Shown here piece by piece: positions 22,486-33,085 of a stretch of 64,000 bases of DNA; the stretch's first letter is position 1, and every line of letters starts with the position of its first letter. This DNA comes from Salvia splendens (taxonomy: Eukaryota; Streptophyta; Magnoliopsida; Lamiales; Lamiaceae). Where the stretch lies: positions 14,518,902 to 14,582,901 of the forward strand of contig NC_056037.1 of assembly GCF_004379255.2 (NCBI RefSeq), written 5' to 3'. The position numbers were made by a program, and so were the translations under genes. The notes beneath the pieces were generated by a model. The model did not search any database and was not told the origin of the DNA. It saw only the letters and a list, made by a program, of their open reading frames with translations.

Positions 22486-24480
22486 ATCAAAAAATGGGTT
22501 TATGATCAAATAATAGTTCAGTACGTCATCCTTAAACATGAGATGATGGATTTAATACCAGTTATATGAATGGAACAAATCATTTCGTTGGTCTATCGCT
22601 TAATACATTGATTAAATAATTCATTTTATAACTGTCGATAAAAAATACAAAAAAATCGCTAAAAATACTAGTTTTGCAATCAAGACAATAGTTTTACATA
22701 TCACTACAAACAAAATTTTTTAAAATTATTGTTCTCACTTCCCCTAGCGAAATTTCACAATAACTTTATATTGTTAGTGTAGAGAGGTTAATGTTTGAGA
22801 TAAAAAAAATTATTATATTTAATTCATAATTACCCATCCAACTAATACTATTAAAGAATTAAAACCAAAATAATAAATAAAAAAAAGTGAAAACCAAATT
22901 GGACTTGTTAATTAATACAGTACTACTAAAAAAGGACTTATTCTCACCGCTTAGCTAAAGCAAATGTTAAAATCTACCACCGCCTAAGTTTCCTCCCACC
23001 GTCCGACACTGCCAAAATCAGTTCATGCCGTGCCGTTGAGCTCTGTATTTCCCCGTCTCCACCCTCCGAATCCGCTGCGCCGGCGAGCTTTAAATCGTTC
23101 TCCACCGTCCGACGTCGCAAATAGGAACGCATCAAATTGCTGAACCTTTGTACATAAGTCCCTCTCTTTTATCTGTCATTCTCCAGCTCCACTTCTCCCC
23201 TCACTCACCCTCTCTAAAATCTCGGTAATCTTCTTCTCTCGGCGCATACGTAGCTTCTACTTTGTTTGTATTTTCTCATTCATAGCGTGGGTTTCTGCTG
23301 TTTGAATTGATGAAGACGGTGTTTATCGTAGCTTATTAGCTGAATAAAACAATCTATAAGCCCTTATGCTAAAAATAAGTCCCTCAGTTCCATTCATTTT
23401 TATTTTTCATGATCTTATAATCAATTACTAATTTGCATAAACAATCCTAGTATGATTTGTTGTGCCAAATATAAACCCGTTCATTTTTATTTCTCTCCAA
23501 TTTGGATCCAATTACTAGTCTCTTATATCTTGTACAGAGTAACATTTACAGATGGTATAAAACAGAATTAAAATGCGGAAAGTATAAAAAGGTTTATCAA
23601 CTACATTGTATCAATTCTTCGTTTGTTTGTTACACAGCCTTTAATAGACTCCAATTCTAGGTTTACATGGAAGATTTATTTATTATAGTAGTACCAGACT
23701 TGATTTTTTTTATCTAATTCTGCTAAATTCTTCCTTTATTTAATTCTTCTTAATCTCCCTTTGATTCTTGCCTTTGAGATATTTCCAACACTTATATCTA
23801 GTGGAGTAACATTTACTGATGAGTTAAATATTGTTTCGAAAGAATAAATCATAATTATGTTTCTTAGGAACATAACTGAACTTTTTCGGTGGACAAATGT
23901 GATGGCTTGTTGGAGGATGTGAATTATATGCTTCTAAAAGAGTTTTCTGTAATTTATTTGACTTGCACCACTTAACAAGGAGTAGCTCTCTAATTAATAC
24001 GAGATAAGTCAGATAACCAAGTTTTGTCTTTCTTAGATTTCATGGTTGAATGTTGGATTGTTGAGCAGCTCTTATGCATGCAGGTCAGGAAAAGTCGATC
24101 CTCAATATCCATATTTACTTCATGTGGCGATACAAGTCATAGTGCAGAAATTGGTTGCTCGTGTACTTGCTTGGAGTGAGTTTATGTATCTAAATTTTAG
24201 TAATAAAGATAATATTTTTTTCAATTGCAACATCAAAAATTTCTGGTGGCTGCTATTATCTCTGACTTTCAATTCCCATGAGCTTGATTAAAATCAGTCA
24301 GTTCTCTCTACATTATGATTCTTCTCCCTTTTACTTTACTTTTTCTCTACTTAAACTATTTATTACTATAATTTTTTCCAAAATGACTTAGAAAAAGAAA
24401 TGTGACAAGTAGCGTGGGATAGAGACAGTAATAAATTTGAAACTGTACAAGATTGATTGCAATAGAGTTGTGTAATTATA

Positions 24481-24731
24481 CTCCCTCCATCCCCCCAATA
24501 TGTGTCTCACTTTGATCCGGCACGAGCCACAAGTTTTGAAAAATGTAATAGAAAATGTGTTGAAAAAGTTAGTGGAATGTGAGTCCTACTTTTTTAATAC
24601 TGTATTAGTTTTATTATAAAATGTGAGTGGGAATGTGGGGTCCACTACCAAAAAGTGGTAAAAATGAAGGGGGGCAATTACTATGAGACAGACCAAAATG
24701 GAACACTTGGACATGTAATGAGGGACGGAGG
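24481..24731. mobile_element. Stowaway-like MITE in the kinase gene leader region
   Basis: The left end ctccctccatccccccaata and right end gagggacggaggtag are inverted repeats bounded by TA. Inner arms tgtctcac / ctatgagaca are also inverted. Confidence 0.7.
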
Positions 24732-25051
24732 TAGTATATTTTTTGGAAACTTATTGACTTATGTGACGCATGAATAGTCATAAGTTAGGATGGAGGGGAA
24801 ATTATGTTATTCTTAATTCTATTTTTTTAATTAGGGGGCGTAAATTTTTTTTTAAAGAAATAATTATTGATGCTTGCATAAAAAGATGATGGCATTTTGC
24901 CACTCTCAATTTCTGAGTACGTATTTATTTAGCATATGCTGTATTTGTTGCTGTTTTTGGTATTTTATTGTTTTTTACATCAGTTGAATGCAGCGAATAT
25001 GGATACCACATATTGAATTTACACACTGCTGTTGTTTTCACTAGGGATTCA

Positions 25052-25084
25052 ATGGAGAAAAAGCTAACCTTTGCATCCGAATAA
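25052..25084 (+). promoter_or_regulatory. 10-codon upstream ORF of the Raf-like kinase gene
   Basis: ATG at 25052 reads MEKKLTFASE and stops with TAA, nine bases before the main ATG at 25094. It lies on the same presumed leader exon. A short uORF so close to the main start would be expected to lower main-frame initiation or make it depend on reinitiation or leaky scanning. This is inference from position. Confidence 0.65.
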
Positions 25085-25093
25085 GAATAAATT

Positions 25094-28000
25094 ATGGCCT
25101 ATGATCAGAACTCTATACCTAAAGATTTACGTCCACTGAATATAATGAGAAATGTGCCTGAGGATCCTAGGATTTCTCCAGCAACTTCGTCTGGGAGGCC
25201 GGTTGAAGGGTATTATGCTAGCCCGCCCACTGATGGTAGCCCTGGCACCATGCCTGCAGTTTATTACCCTGCCACAGTACCGCCTGTAGCATTTAACAAT
25301 GCTGTCACTGGGGTTGCCGGATGGATTCAGCAAATTGTGCCGCCCCCTCAAGTCCAACAAGGTGTTGTGAGTGGTACTGTGGTTAATCCACTAGGTGTAT
25401 ATACAACGAGTCATAATTATGGGATGCGAAATGGGTGCAGTACTTCAGATCATACTAGTGACGACGGTGGTGATGACTCTTTAACGGGCCGGAAGGTCAA
25501 GTTTTTATGTAGTTTTGGTGGGAAAATACTTCCACGCTTGAGTGATGGGGCATTGAGATACGTAGGAGGGCACACCAGGATAATTACTGTTGGAAGAAAT
25601 GTGACATTTAGTGAATTTGTCCAGAAAATGGCAGCTATGTATGTACAGAATTTGGTGATCAAATATCAGTTGCCAGATGAGGGTCTTGATGCACTTGTAA
25701 CTGTTTCATGTGCTGATGACCTTGAGAACATGATGGATGAATATGAAAAGTTGATAGAGAGGTCTTCCGATGGTTCTGTTAAGTTGAGAATATTTTTGTT
25801 TTCACCTTCAGACCTTGATTTAGTTGGGCATATTGAAGATGTGCAGGATGGTGGGCAGAAGTATGTTGAAGCTGTGAATGGCATAGGAGATGTGTTCAGT
25901 GGTGGTGGTTGTATTGTTAGAAAAGAGAGTATTGAAAGTACTATTTCTGCTCAGAATTCTGATTTCAGTTATACCGAAGGCGGTGATAGCCTAAGCCATG
26001 GTTTGGGGGAGGTTGCTAGTGTGTCTTCTACGGGTGCATTGTCACTTAATGGAAATGTTGTTCCTTTTGATACAGCACCAAGAGTGGTTTACATAGATCC
26101 TAATCCTCTGCCATGTGCTGACTCTTGTGCTGCTTCATTAAGCATTCCAATGATTAAAACTAGCCCTACAATAGCTATGGGTGCTATCGCTGAGCAAGAG
26201 GTAGAGAGATCTGTGCCTTTATCTGTTCCACAGGGCTCAACTATTATGAGTTATCCGGCATCTTCACCATACATGCAAGCTTATGCAGATCCTCATAAAG
26301 AAACTTTGAGTCATGCTAACTGTGTGCAACAACCTCCCCAGATGGGATTCCCTCCTCAAGTTTTAGGTACCGTGAGGCCGGTTTTCACTCAGCAGCCCAT
26401 AGCTGCAGGAGCATCTCCTCAACATTTCACTCCCGCCGTCCACATGACAATGAATACTTCCATTGGCATGAGGCCGAGTGTAGTTCCTGTTATTGGTCAA
26501 CCACAACATGTTCAAGTGGAGAGTTATTCAGAAAACATGATGCCGCCGAGGCTTGTCCAACTTCCTGCTGCACAAGGATACAATGTCAACCAAGCTCAGC
26601 CTTCTGCAACAGAACAAGGAGGGATGTATAATTGGCAGCGAATTCCACATTTTGAGCAGATGGCTTTGTCAGAAGGGGGCTCGAGTCCTCAACCAGCTGT
26701 TCTTCCAGAAAAGTTTGCGTGGATAGAGGACTGCCAGATGTGCCAAAAAGCATTACCTCATGCTCATTCAGATACAGCTGCTCAGGAGCAAAAGGGAAAC
26801 CCTTCTTGCACCCTCTCTGATGGTAGGTCAGTTTATTCTAGTTTCATGTTGGATGGTCGAGGGAGGCCCTTAATTAGGCCTGTCGTAACTGGAACTCGGG
26901 CAGACGGCAATATGGAACAATTGGCTGAATCCGGAAAGGTTCACATAGAGGCAATTGGTGTCTCACGAAATGTTGTCAAGGGACAGAATGTTTATGATAG
27001 AACTATTCTACATAATGCAGAACCTTCCCTGGTGACAATTCCTCAGGGTGTCTTAAGTGGGGTCAAACTTCCGCATGGTGTGTTTATGGCTAATACTCCC
27101 CCATCTTCCCAAGCCAGTGCTGTCCAGAATCTAGTTGTTCAGCCTCAAATTCAAGTCATACCAGAAGGAACCTATAACAGACGGTTGAATAATGATTTTT
27201 CTCCTGTTGGAATGCATTTGCTGAAAGACCATGCTGGTCGCGAATCCCCAAAAGAATACCTTCCCAATGTTTCTACTGGATGTCCTATAGATGATTCTAC
27301 TTCGTTGGCATATGACAATCAGAGACAAAGTGAAGGAAGGTTGGATAATCTTCGGATAAATCCTTCAGAAGTTTTATATAATAATGCGTATAACAAAACT
27401 ATTGTGGATCTTAGAAAGGAAGACTCACAAAATAACATGCCAAACCAGATCCTTATGGGGGATACTCTCAACATGCACACTTTACCATCTACAGAATTGA
27501 ATGAAGCGACACCAATTCCTCCTGCAGGCAATCCTAATTTGTACCCTTATTCAGCAATTGGGGTCAATATTCTGCCCTCAGATGATGTGGCTGAAAGCTC
27601 TGCATATTCAGTTGGTGAGTCCACTCATACAGCTGAAAGAATCCTTCCGATTAATGAATGGAATGATAATGTTCCATGGTCACTGCACAAAATAGGTGGT
27701 GATAAAGATGTTGCTCATGAGGGCTCATTTGTATCACCATCCCATGGAGTTGGAGATATCTTAGATAGTTCATCATCACAAGTTGTTAATGCGGATCCAT
27801 GGATTATGCATTCTGATACTCATCACCCCCCTCCCAGACCAAGCAAGATTCAAATAAAGAGGGATAATGCAGGATTGCAAGATCCTCTTACCGACAATCA
27901 TCAATGCAATAGTAGTCAAACACCAACAAGTGATTCCAGGGATTCAGTAGTTGAGACTTCACTGGCTGATGGAGCTTACCAGCTTAATAACAATTTGAAT

Positions 28001-31000
28001 TGGGATCTGAGTTCAGATCACAGTTTGTCGAACAAAGGTTCCATATGATTTCTTTGTTTTCCTTGTGCTAATAAAAGCTTCTTCTTATTTGTAAATCAAC
28101 TACAGTGCTAATTGAGTTTTGTCATTGCTCGTATAGATTCAGCAGAGGAACAGATAAAGAGAGAACTTCAAGCTGTTGCGGAGGGCGTGGCAGCCTCTGT
28201 ATTTCATTCGTCTGTCCAATCAAATCCTGAATCATTAGTGCATCCAAAGAGTGATTCTCCACCTATATCCCAGCATAATTGCGATGGACAACCTGCTAAT
28301 GTAGAAACAGAGCAGATAGACAAACTTGATGTTTGTGATCCCTCCCAACTTTTTAACAGACTAATCATATTTCAACAAAAATATTTGTTCATTGATACAG
28401 CTATCGCGGGACTTAACTTGTCTGACTACATTATGCAGGAAATCAAGACGAAATTATCAGAGAAGATAAATCTTGGATTCCCTGCATCAGGCATTGGCCG
28501 ATTACAGGTTCTTCCCTCCTCCTAAGTCATATAGCCATTTTGATTCTCAAGAAGGTTATCAATCATAAATCATGTGATCTCTGTGTTTTATCTGTTTCTT
28601 TCTTCTTGGCAGATTATTAAGAACAGTGACCTGGAAGAGTTACGAGAATTGGGCTCTGGTACCTTTGGGACAGTTTATCATGGAAAATGGAGAGGGACTG
28701 ATGTTGCAATTAAACGCATCAATGATAGATGTTTCTTTGGGAAACCTTCAGAACAAGAACGCATGGTTCGTCTCCTTGTTAGTTTGTACACAAATTTTCT
28801 TTTTATGGCCTTCAATATATTTGACAAGTGGGGTGATTTTGAATCAAACCACTATGTTAATTGGGGTAACTAAGATAACTTGCACCATACAAATGTGGTT
28901 GTTTTCTAAGGTGTTATCCATGTTAGTCACATAAATTACGCTGTATATTTTATCTGACTGGTGATGTCTTACATATTTTTTAGAGGGATGATTTTTGGAA
29001 TGAGGCAATCAAGCTAGCTGACTTACACCATCCTAATGTTGTTGCTTTTTATGGAGTTGTGCTTGATGGTCCTGACGGTTCAGTTGCAACTGTCACTGAA
29101 TACATGGTGAATGGTTCTATGAGAAATGCTTTGCAGAGGAACGACAGGTATGACATTTATTTGTATATAGATTCAAACCTTCTCTTAGACCATCAGCAGT
29201 GGGGCGCCCTAAGGCGCGCCCTATGGCGCGCCACGTCAGCATTTTTATCCTCCTCCTTCTCCACCTGCAGTGGGGCGCCCTAAGGCGCGCCCTATGACGC
29301 GCCACATCATCATTTTGTTGTTTTGTTTAATTAATTTAACTGTTTTCAAATAACACGTAACGAGTAAAAAAAAACGACTAAATAACAAGCGGCGAAGTTT
29401 TAATAAAAAAAAAATTACACTATTCAACTAAAAAAAGAAAAAAACTAAGTCGGGCCAATTCCCAACTTCCTACGCAACTCATCGAGTAATGCACGGAGAT
29501 ACTCGGCTTGTTCGGGGTCGGTGCACTTCTTGAGGGTCTTGTGCGTCTGCAACATCGTCCTTGCCATTGACGCTGTAGCTAACAACGCAAACGCGATGGC
29601 CGTCTGCGTCGGGAGCTCATCCGGGTCCGGAACAGGGGCGGCAGCGGTCGACGATGACGTCGCGGTCGCCTTCCCCTTGGCCTTCGCAGCCTTGATGCCG
29701 GGAGGACGCCGGGAGGACACCGGTGTGCTGGAACTCCCTTCATCCACGTACGTCCGGTTGAGGTCAACCGGGTTAGTGCCGCTGCCGCTGCCGCTGCTCG
29801 TGTAGTCACCAGCTTCGGTGACCTTCGTCCTCTTCGGCGCACCAGTGTGCAGAATTCCACCTTGGAACTTCTGCTTCTCCCTCAAGAGCGCCCAGATGGC
29901 CTCGTGCTTGAACTCGCCGAACATCGACCGGTACGACAACATCGCTTTAGAGCGCACGTCGTGCACGCTCTCGCCGCTCCCCTGTGACCGCGCGCACTTC
30001 TCGAACTCCGCCGAGTACAAGTTCACTTGCTTCTTGATTTGATCCCAGTGCTTGCGGAGTTGCTCACTCTTGCGCTTGTACGCGGTCGGCGGCTTGACCG
30101 AATTGTAGAGGTCCGCGATGCGCTCCCAGTACGCGGTCTGTCTCTGGTTGTTGGCGAATATCGGATCTTCCGATATATCTACCCAACACCGGGCCAAAGT
30201 GAGAGTTTCGTCGTCGGTGTAGTTCGTACGGCCGGGGGCGTACTCATCGCAGTCACCGGGAGGCGGCAACTTCTGCGTCCGCTGCCGGTTCCGCTTCGCC
30301 TTCCCCTTGGCGGCACCGGTCGCTGCGGGGGCGGGATCGGCCGATGCGGTTGGGCGGTGCGGCAACGGCTCTATATCAGACAACCCATACGATTCCGTAC
30401 TGAAATCGGGATCGTAATGAGTGTTGTCGCCGAACGAAAGATAATCGCCGGGTTCTGTACCCGGCCAATGCGCCTTTCCGCTAAACGTAGGGCTATTGGG
30501 GCTTGAATCCATTTCGTAGTAATTATGTAAATGTAAATTTCGAAGATGAAATCGTGTGAAATGAAATGTTACAAATGAACGCTATTTATAAAAAAACAAA
30601 ACCGCGTGCCATCGTCCGCGGTTTAAGTCGCGCCCGAAGCATAGGCCGCGACTATCGTCCGCGGCCTATGCCACACACCCACAGTGGGGGCGGACGATGA
30701 ATGGCGATGGCGCGCATCGTCTGCCCATTGCGGATGGCCTTAATATGACATTAAAACTCAACCATGACCATTCTTTATGCTGAAATTTGCTGTTACTAGG
30801 ATTCTGGATAAGCGCAAGCGCCTTTTGATTGGCATGGATGTTGCCTTTGGAATGGAATACTTGCACGGAAAGAATATAGTACATTTTGACTTGAAGAGTG
30901 ATAATTTATTGGTCAATCTCCGTGACCCACATCGACCAATATGCAAGGTTAGAGATTTACTGTCGTATTTGGCAAATATTTATGTTGTTTTATTCAATTG

Positions 31001-32146
31001 TTGCCATCATTACTCCTCGTGTCGCTTGCACGAGCTCTCAATAACTGTAGTGCTCTACATGGTGCACCCTGTTCACCTTTTCTGAGACTATCCAGCCCTT
31101 CTATAAATGCAGTGTTCTACATAAGCCCTTCTAATGTATCTTCACAAGGTTTAGGTGGGCGGCACTGCTGCCTAAACTTGAATATTCTGAAATGACAAAA
31201 CCTTTTTGTGATGCAAGCAGAGAGATATTTATATATCACCAATTATTGGCATTACCCTCAAACGGTACAAGATATCTGTTCCAATTATGAACAATGTTGC
31301 AGACTAGCACTTTTGAAAAATAGCAACATGCACTAGTGCGTATCTTATAGGTGGTCTAGATCAACGATTTTTCAGTTTCGATGATTTGGATGTCATGGTA
31401 GACTCTTCTCCCATGCACAGACATCCTCAACCCAGAACCTATGAGAAGACCCGGAACATATATCCATATCACAAACTCTTGCATCACTATCACCATTAAC
31501 GCCCACCCTTGTCTCTCTCTCTCTCTCTCATTGTACAAGGTGAAAATAATACTGTGTGAGTGCATACAGGTTGGTGATTTGGGGCTGTCCAAGGTGAAAT
31601 GCCAGACGCTTATTTCAGGTGGTGTAAGAGGAACCCTTCCATGGATGGCTCCGGAGCTTCTCAATGGTAGCAGTAGCCTTGTCTCCGAGAAGGTAGTCTT
31701 TTCATATCTGTTTGTCTCTCCGTCTGACAGCATTAATACTTAGTCATCTACTCATCTTAAATCTTCCTTAATGTGGTGTTCCACAGGTGGATGTATTTTC
31801 ATTTGGAATCGTAATGTGGGAACTTCTCACTGGAGAAGAACCTTATGCAGATCTGCACTACGGGGCCATCATTGGTACGAGTACGACCTTCATCTAAGAT
31901 CAACTTGCATCCCAAACATCAACTCTTAACATAATCCTTGTGCTTCACCTTGTAGGCGGTATTGTTAGCAACACATTGCGGCCTCATGTGCCGGAAACAT
32001 GCGATCCTGATTGGAGAGCTCTGATGGAGAGATGTTGGTCGTCTGAACCACGGGAGAGGCCGAATTTCACAGAAATTGCTGACGAGTTGAGGGCTATGGC
32101 GAATAAGCTTCCATCTAAAGGCCAACTCCCTCAGCCCAAAAGCTGA
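25094..32146 (+). CDS. PB1-domain Raf-like MAPKKK (group B protein kinase)
   Basis: Eight coding exons join in phase to 1393 aa: 25094-28037, 28137-28507, 28613-28765, 28984-29147, 30800-30947, 31570-31692, 31787-31874 and 31956-32146. A PB1 (Phox/Bem1) domain spans residues ~131-237 ([20 protein letters not shown] onward). A long disordered middle follows. The kinase domain starts at ~1112: glycine loop [13 protein letters not shown] lysine 1139, catalytic loop HFDLKSDN (Asp1241, Asn1246), DLG (Asp1263) in place of DFG, and WMAPELL. HFD and DLG are, to my knowledge, normal in this plant Raf subgroup. Related Arabidopsis kinases activate SnRK2s in osmotic stress; this gene's role is inferred. 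The fourth coding intron (29148-30799) contains a 1.55-kb Harbinger element with an antisense ORF1 gene. Confidence 0.92.
29196..29320. repeat. 71-bp tandem duplication at the Harbinger left end
   Basis: gcagtggggcgccctaaggc starts at 29196 and again at 29267. The second copy is partial. The duplicated unit includes the outer terminal repeat sequence and a ggcgcgcc palindrome, so the element has a doubled left terminus. Confidence 0.75.
29445..30512 (-). CDS. Harbinger ORF1 (Myb/SANT-like DNA-binding protein), uninterrupted
   Basis: A 355-aa frame with no stops or shifts. After a low-complexity N-terminus and a basic patch ([14 protein letters not shown]), a trihelix/Myb-SANT-like domain runs from about residue 98 to 190: [39 protein letters not shown] and [19 protein letters not shown]. 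This is the domain order of plant PIF/Harbinger ORF1 proteins, some annotated as NAM-associated C-terminal domain. In characterised PIF/Pong systems this protein binds DNA and works with the separate transposase to excise the element. The C-terminus is Ala/Ser-rich, then helical ([13 protein letters not shown]). Transcription would oppose the host kinase gene. Confidence 0.85.
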   Translation of the reverse strand: MDSSPNSPTFSGKAHWPGTEPGDYLSFGDNTHYDPDFSTESYGLSDIEPLPHRPTASADPAPAATGAAKGKAKRNRQRTQKLPPPGDCDEYAPGRTNYTDDETLTLARCWVDISEDPIFANNQRQTAYWERIADLYNSVKPPTAYKRKSEQLRKHWDQIKKQVNLYSAEFEKCARSQGSGESVHDVRSKAMLSYRSMFGEFKHEAIWALLREKQKFQGGILHTGAPKRTKVTEAGDYTSSGSGSGTNPVDLNRTYVDEGSSSTPVSSRRPPGIKAAKAKGKATATSSSTAAAPVPDPDELPTQTAIAFALLATASMARTMLQTHKTLKKCTDPEQAEYLRALLDELRRKLGIGPT

Positions 32147-32635
32147 TTTTTCTCGCCTTTTGGACTTCCGCTTGCTCGATCCAAGAGCCGTTCCATGGAA
32201 AGAAGGTCTACTTAGTTTCCTTAGAAAAACTCTTCTAGGAACCATGCTGATTTTTCAATAGAGTTATTGTAGTTGTAATATTGATTGTCATTCAGTTTTG
32301 ATGCACCTCTAATCTCATCTCCTTTATTTCGGATAATGCTTTACTTAAATAAGTAATAGTACTACTAGTATACCGTTCGCTATCTTCTTCTTTGTCTCCC
32401 TTTTTTGGAGTGAAGTGTAAACAAACTTATTACGATATGTAATGAGGCGCACGTAGTCAAATTTGTAGTGATAGTTGACAATAATTTTTGAGGGGCAGGC
32501 CTGGCCTGGCCTGGCCATCCACCCACACGTTTCTTACTCAATAATTTTATCTCCCCTTTTATAGAAGAAGCTTCCAAGCAATGGGGCTTCTTCCATTTTT
32601 CAACACACACAACACAAGAAACGCGTGTTATGCAC

Positions 32636-32645
32636 CTATATATAA
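32636..32645 (+). promoter_or_regulatory. Candidate TATA box of the 32684 gene
   Basis: tatatataac lies 39-48 bp upstream of the ATG at 32684. If used, it excludes the in-frame ATG at 32630. An alternative tttataga at about 32557 would place 32630 in the leader, so the assignment is tentative. Confidence 0.4.
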
Positions 32646-32683
32646 CCTACGCAAAATTATCAATTCTGATATACATATCATTC

Positions 32684-33085
32684 ATGTCTAGGCCTCACGA
32701 GAGCTTCACAACGCCCTACTACTCCGCCGTGATCGATGATGACGAGGCTCCCCCGAGCAGCTGTTTCCGGCGGTTGTGCTTCGGGCGGGGCGACGACAAC
32801 AGCTACCTCTTGCAAGAAAGCGGCGTACAAGAGAAGGCGTGGGTGGCGACGCAATTCAAGAAAGTGAAGCAGTGGTCGGAGGTGGTGGCGGGCCCCAAAT
32901 GGAAGAACTTGATCAGGAAGATAGGCAGGCTGTGTCACTGTCACAAGAGGAAGCAGCCGTTTCAGTACTCGCCGGAGAGCTACGCCCTCAACTTCGCCGC
33001 CGATCAAGAAGAAGCTAATCCGTTGCACAGTTTCTCCGCAAGGTTTGGGCCTCGTGTGCCCATCAACCATAATGCTGCTTCCTAA
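32684..33085 (+). CDS. SYALNF/FSAR-family plant protein of unknown function
   Basis: A single-exon 133-aa protein. After an acidic start (VIDDDEAPPSS) comes a cysteine/arginine patch CFRRLCFGRG, then a basic Trp-rich region with WVATQFKKVKQWSEVV and GPKWKNLIRKIG, a CHCHKRK cluster, and the family signature YSPESYALNF followed by LHSFSARFGP. No enzymatic motif, signal peptide or membrane segment is visible. The same signature occurs at 13872-14289, although the two proteins differ elsewhere. Start chosen: ATG 32684 (MSRPHESFTTPYYSAV). An in-frame ATG at 32630 would add an unlikely hydrophobic leader and may precede the transcription start. The function is unknown. Confidence 0.75.
   Translation: MSRPHESFTTPYYSAVIDDDEAPPSSCFRRLCFGRGDDNSYLLQESGVQEKAWVATQFKKVKQWSEVVAGPKWKNLIRKIGRLCHCHKRKQPFQYSPESYALNFAADQEEANPLHSFSARFGPRVPINHNAAS

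Larger units (their letters stand above)
21877..25051. other. Promoter, 5' UTR and leader-intron region of the Raf-like kinase gene
   Basis: AT-rich DNA to about 22950 is followed by a C/T-rich leader-like stretch (about 23030-23225) with a plausible donor at 23226 (gtaatc), and by an acceptor at about 25044 (ttttcactag) just upstream of the uORF. I infer a 5' UTR exon and a long leader intron. A MITE lies at 24481-24731. An 81-codon frame at 24046-24291 shows no domain. Transcript evidence is needed for the exact leader. Confidence 0.4.
29188..30739 (-). mobile_element. PIF/Harbinger element, ORF1-only, in a kinase-gene intron
   Basis: The 1552-bp element is flanked by TTA (29185-29187, 30740-30742). 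Ends are gaccatcagcagtggggcgc and (reverse-complemented) ggccatccgcaatgggcag, matching the other Harbinger ends here. The only gene is an intact-looking Myb-like ORF1 on the minus strand. No transposase remnant is seen. It lies antisense inside the fourth coding intron of the Raf-like kinase gene. Confidence 0.88.

Noticed and set aside
24046..24291. An 81-codon frame upstream of the Raf-like kinase
   Set aside because: No domain or splice support. It lies in the inferred leader intron.
30027..30506. A 159-codon plus-strand frame in the kinase intron
   Set aside because: It is the shadow of the Harbinger ORF1 on the minus strand.
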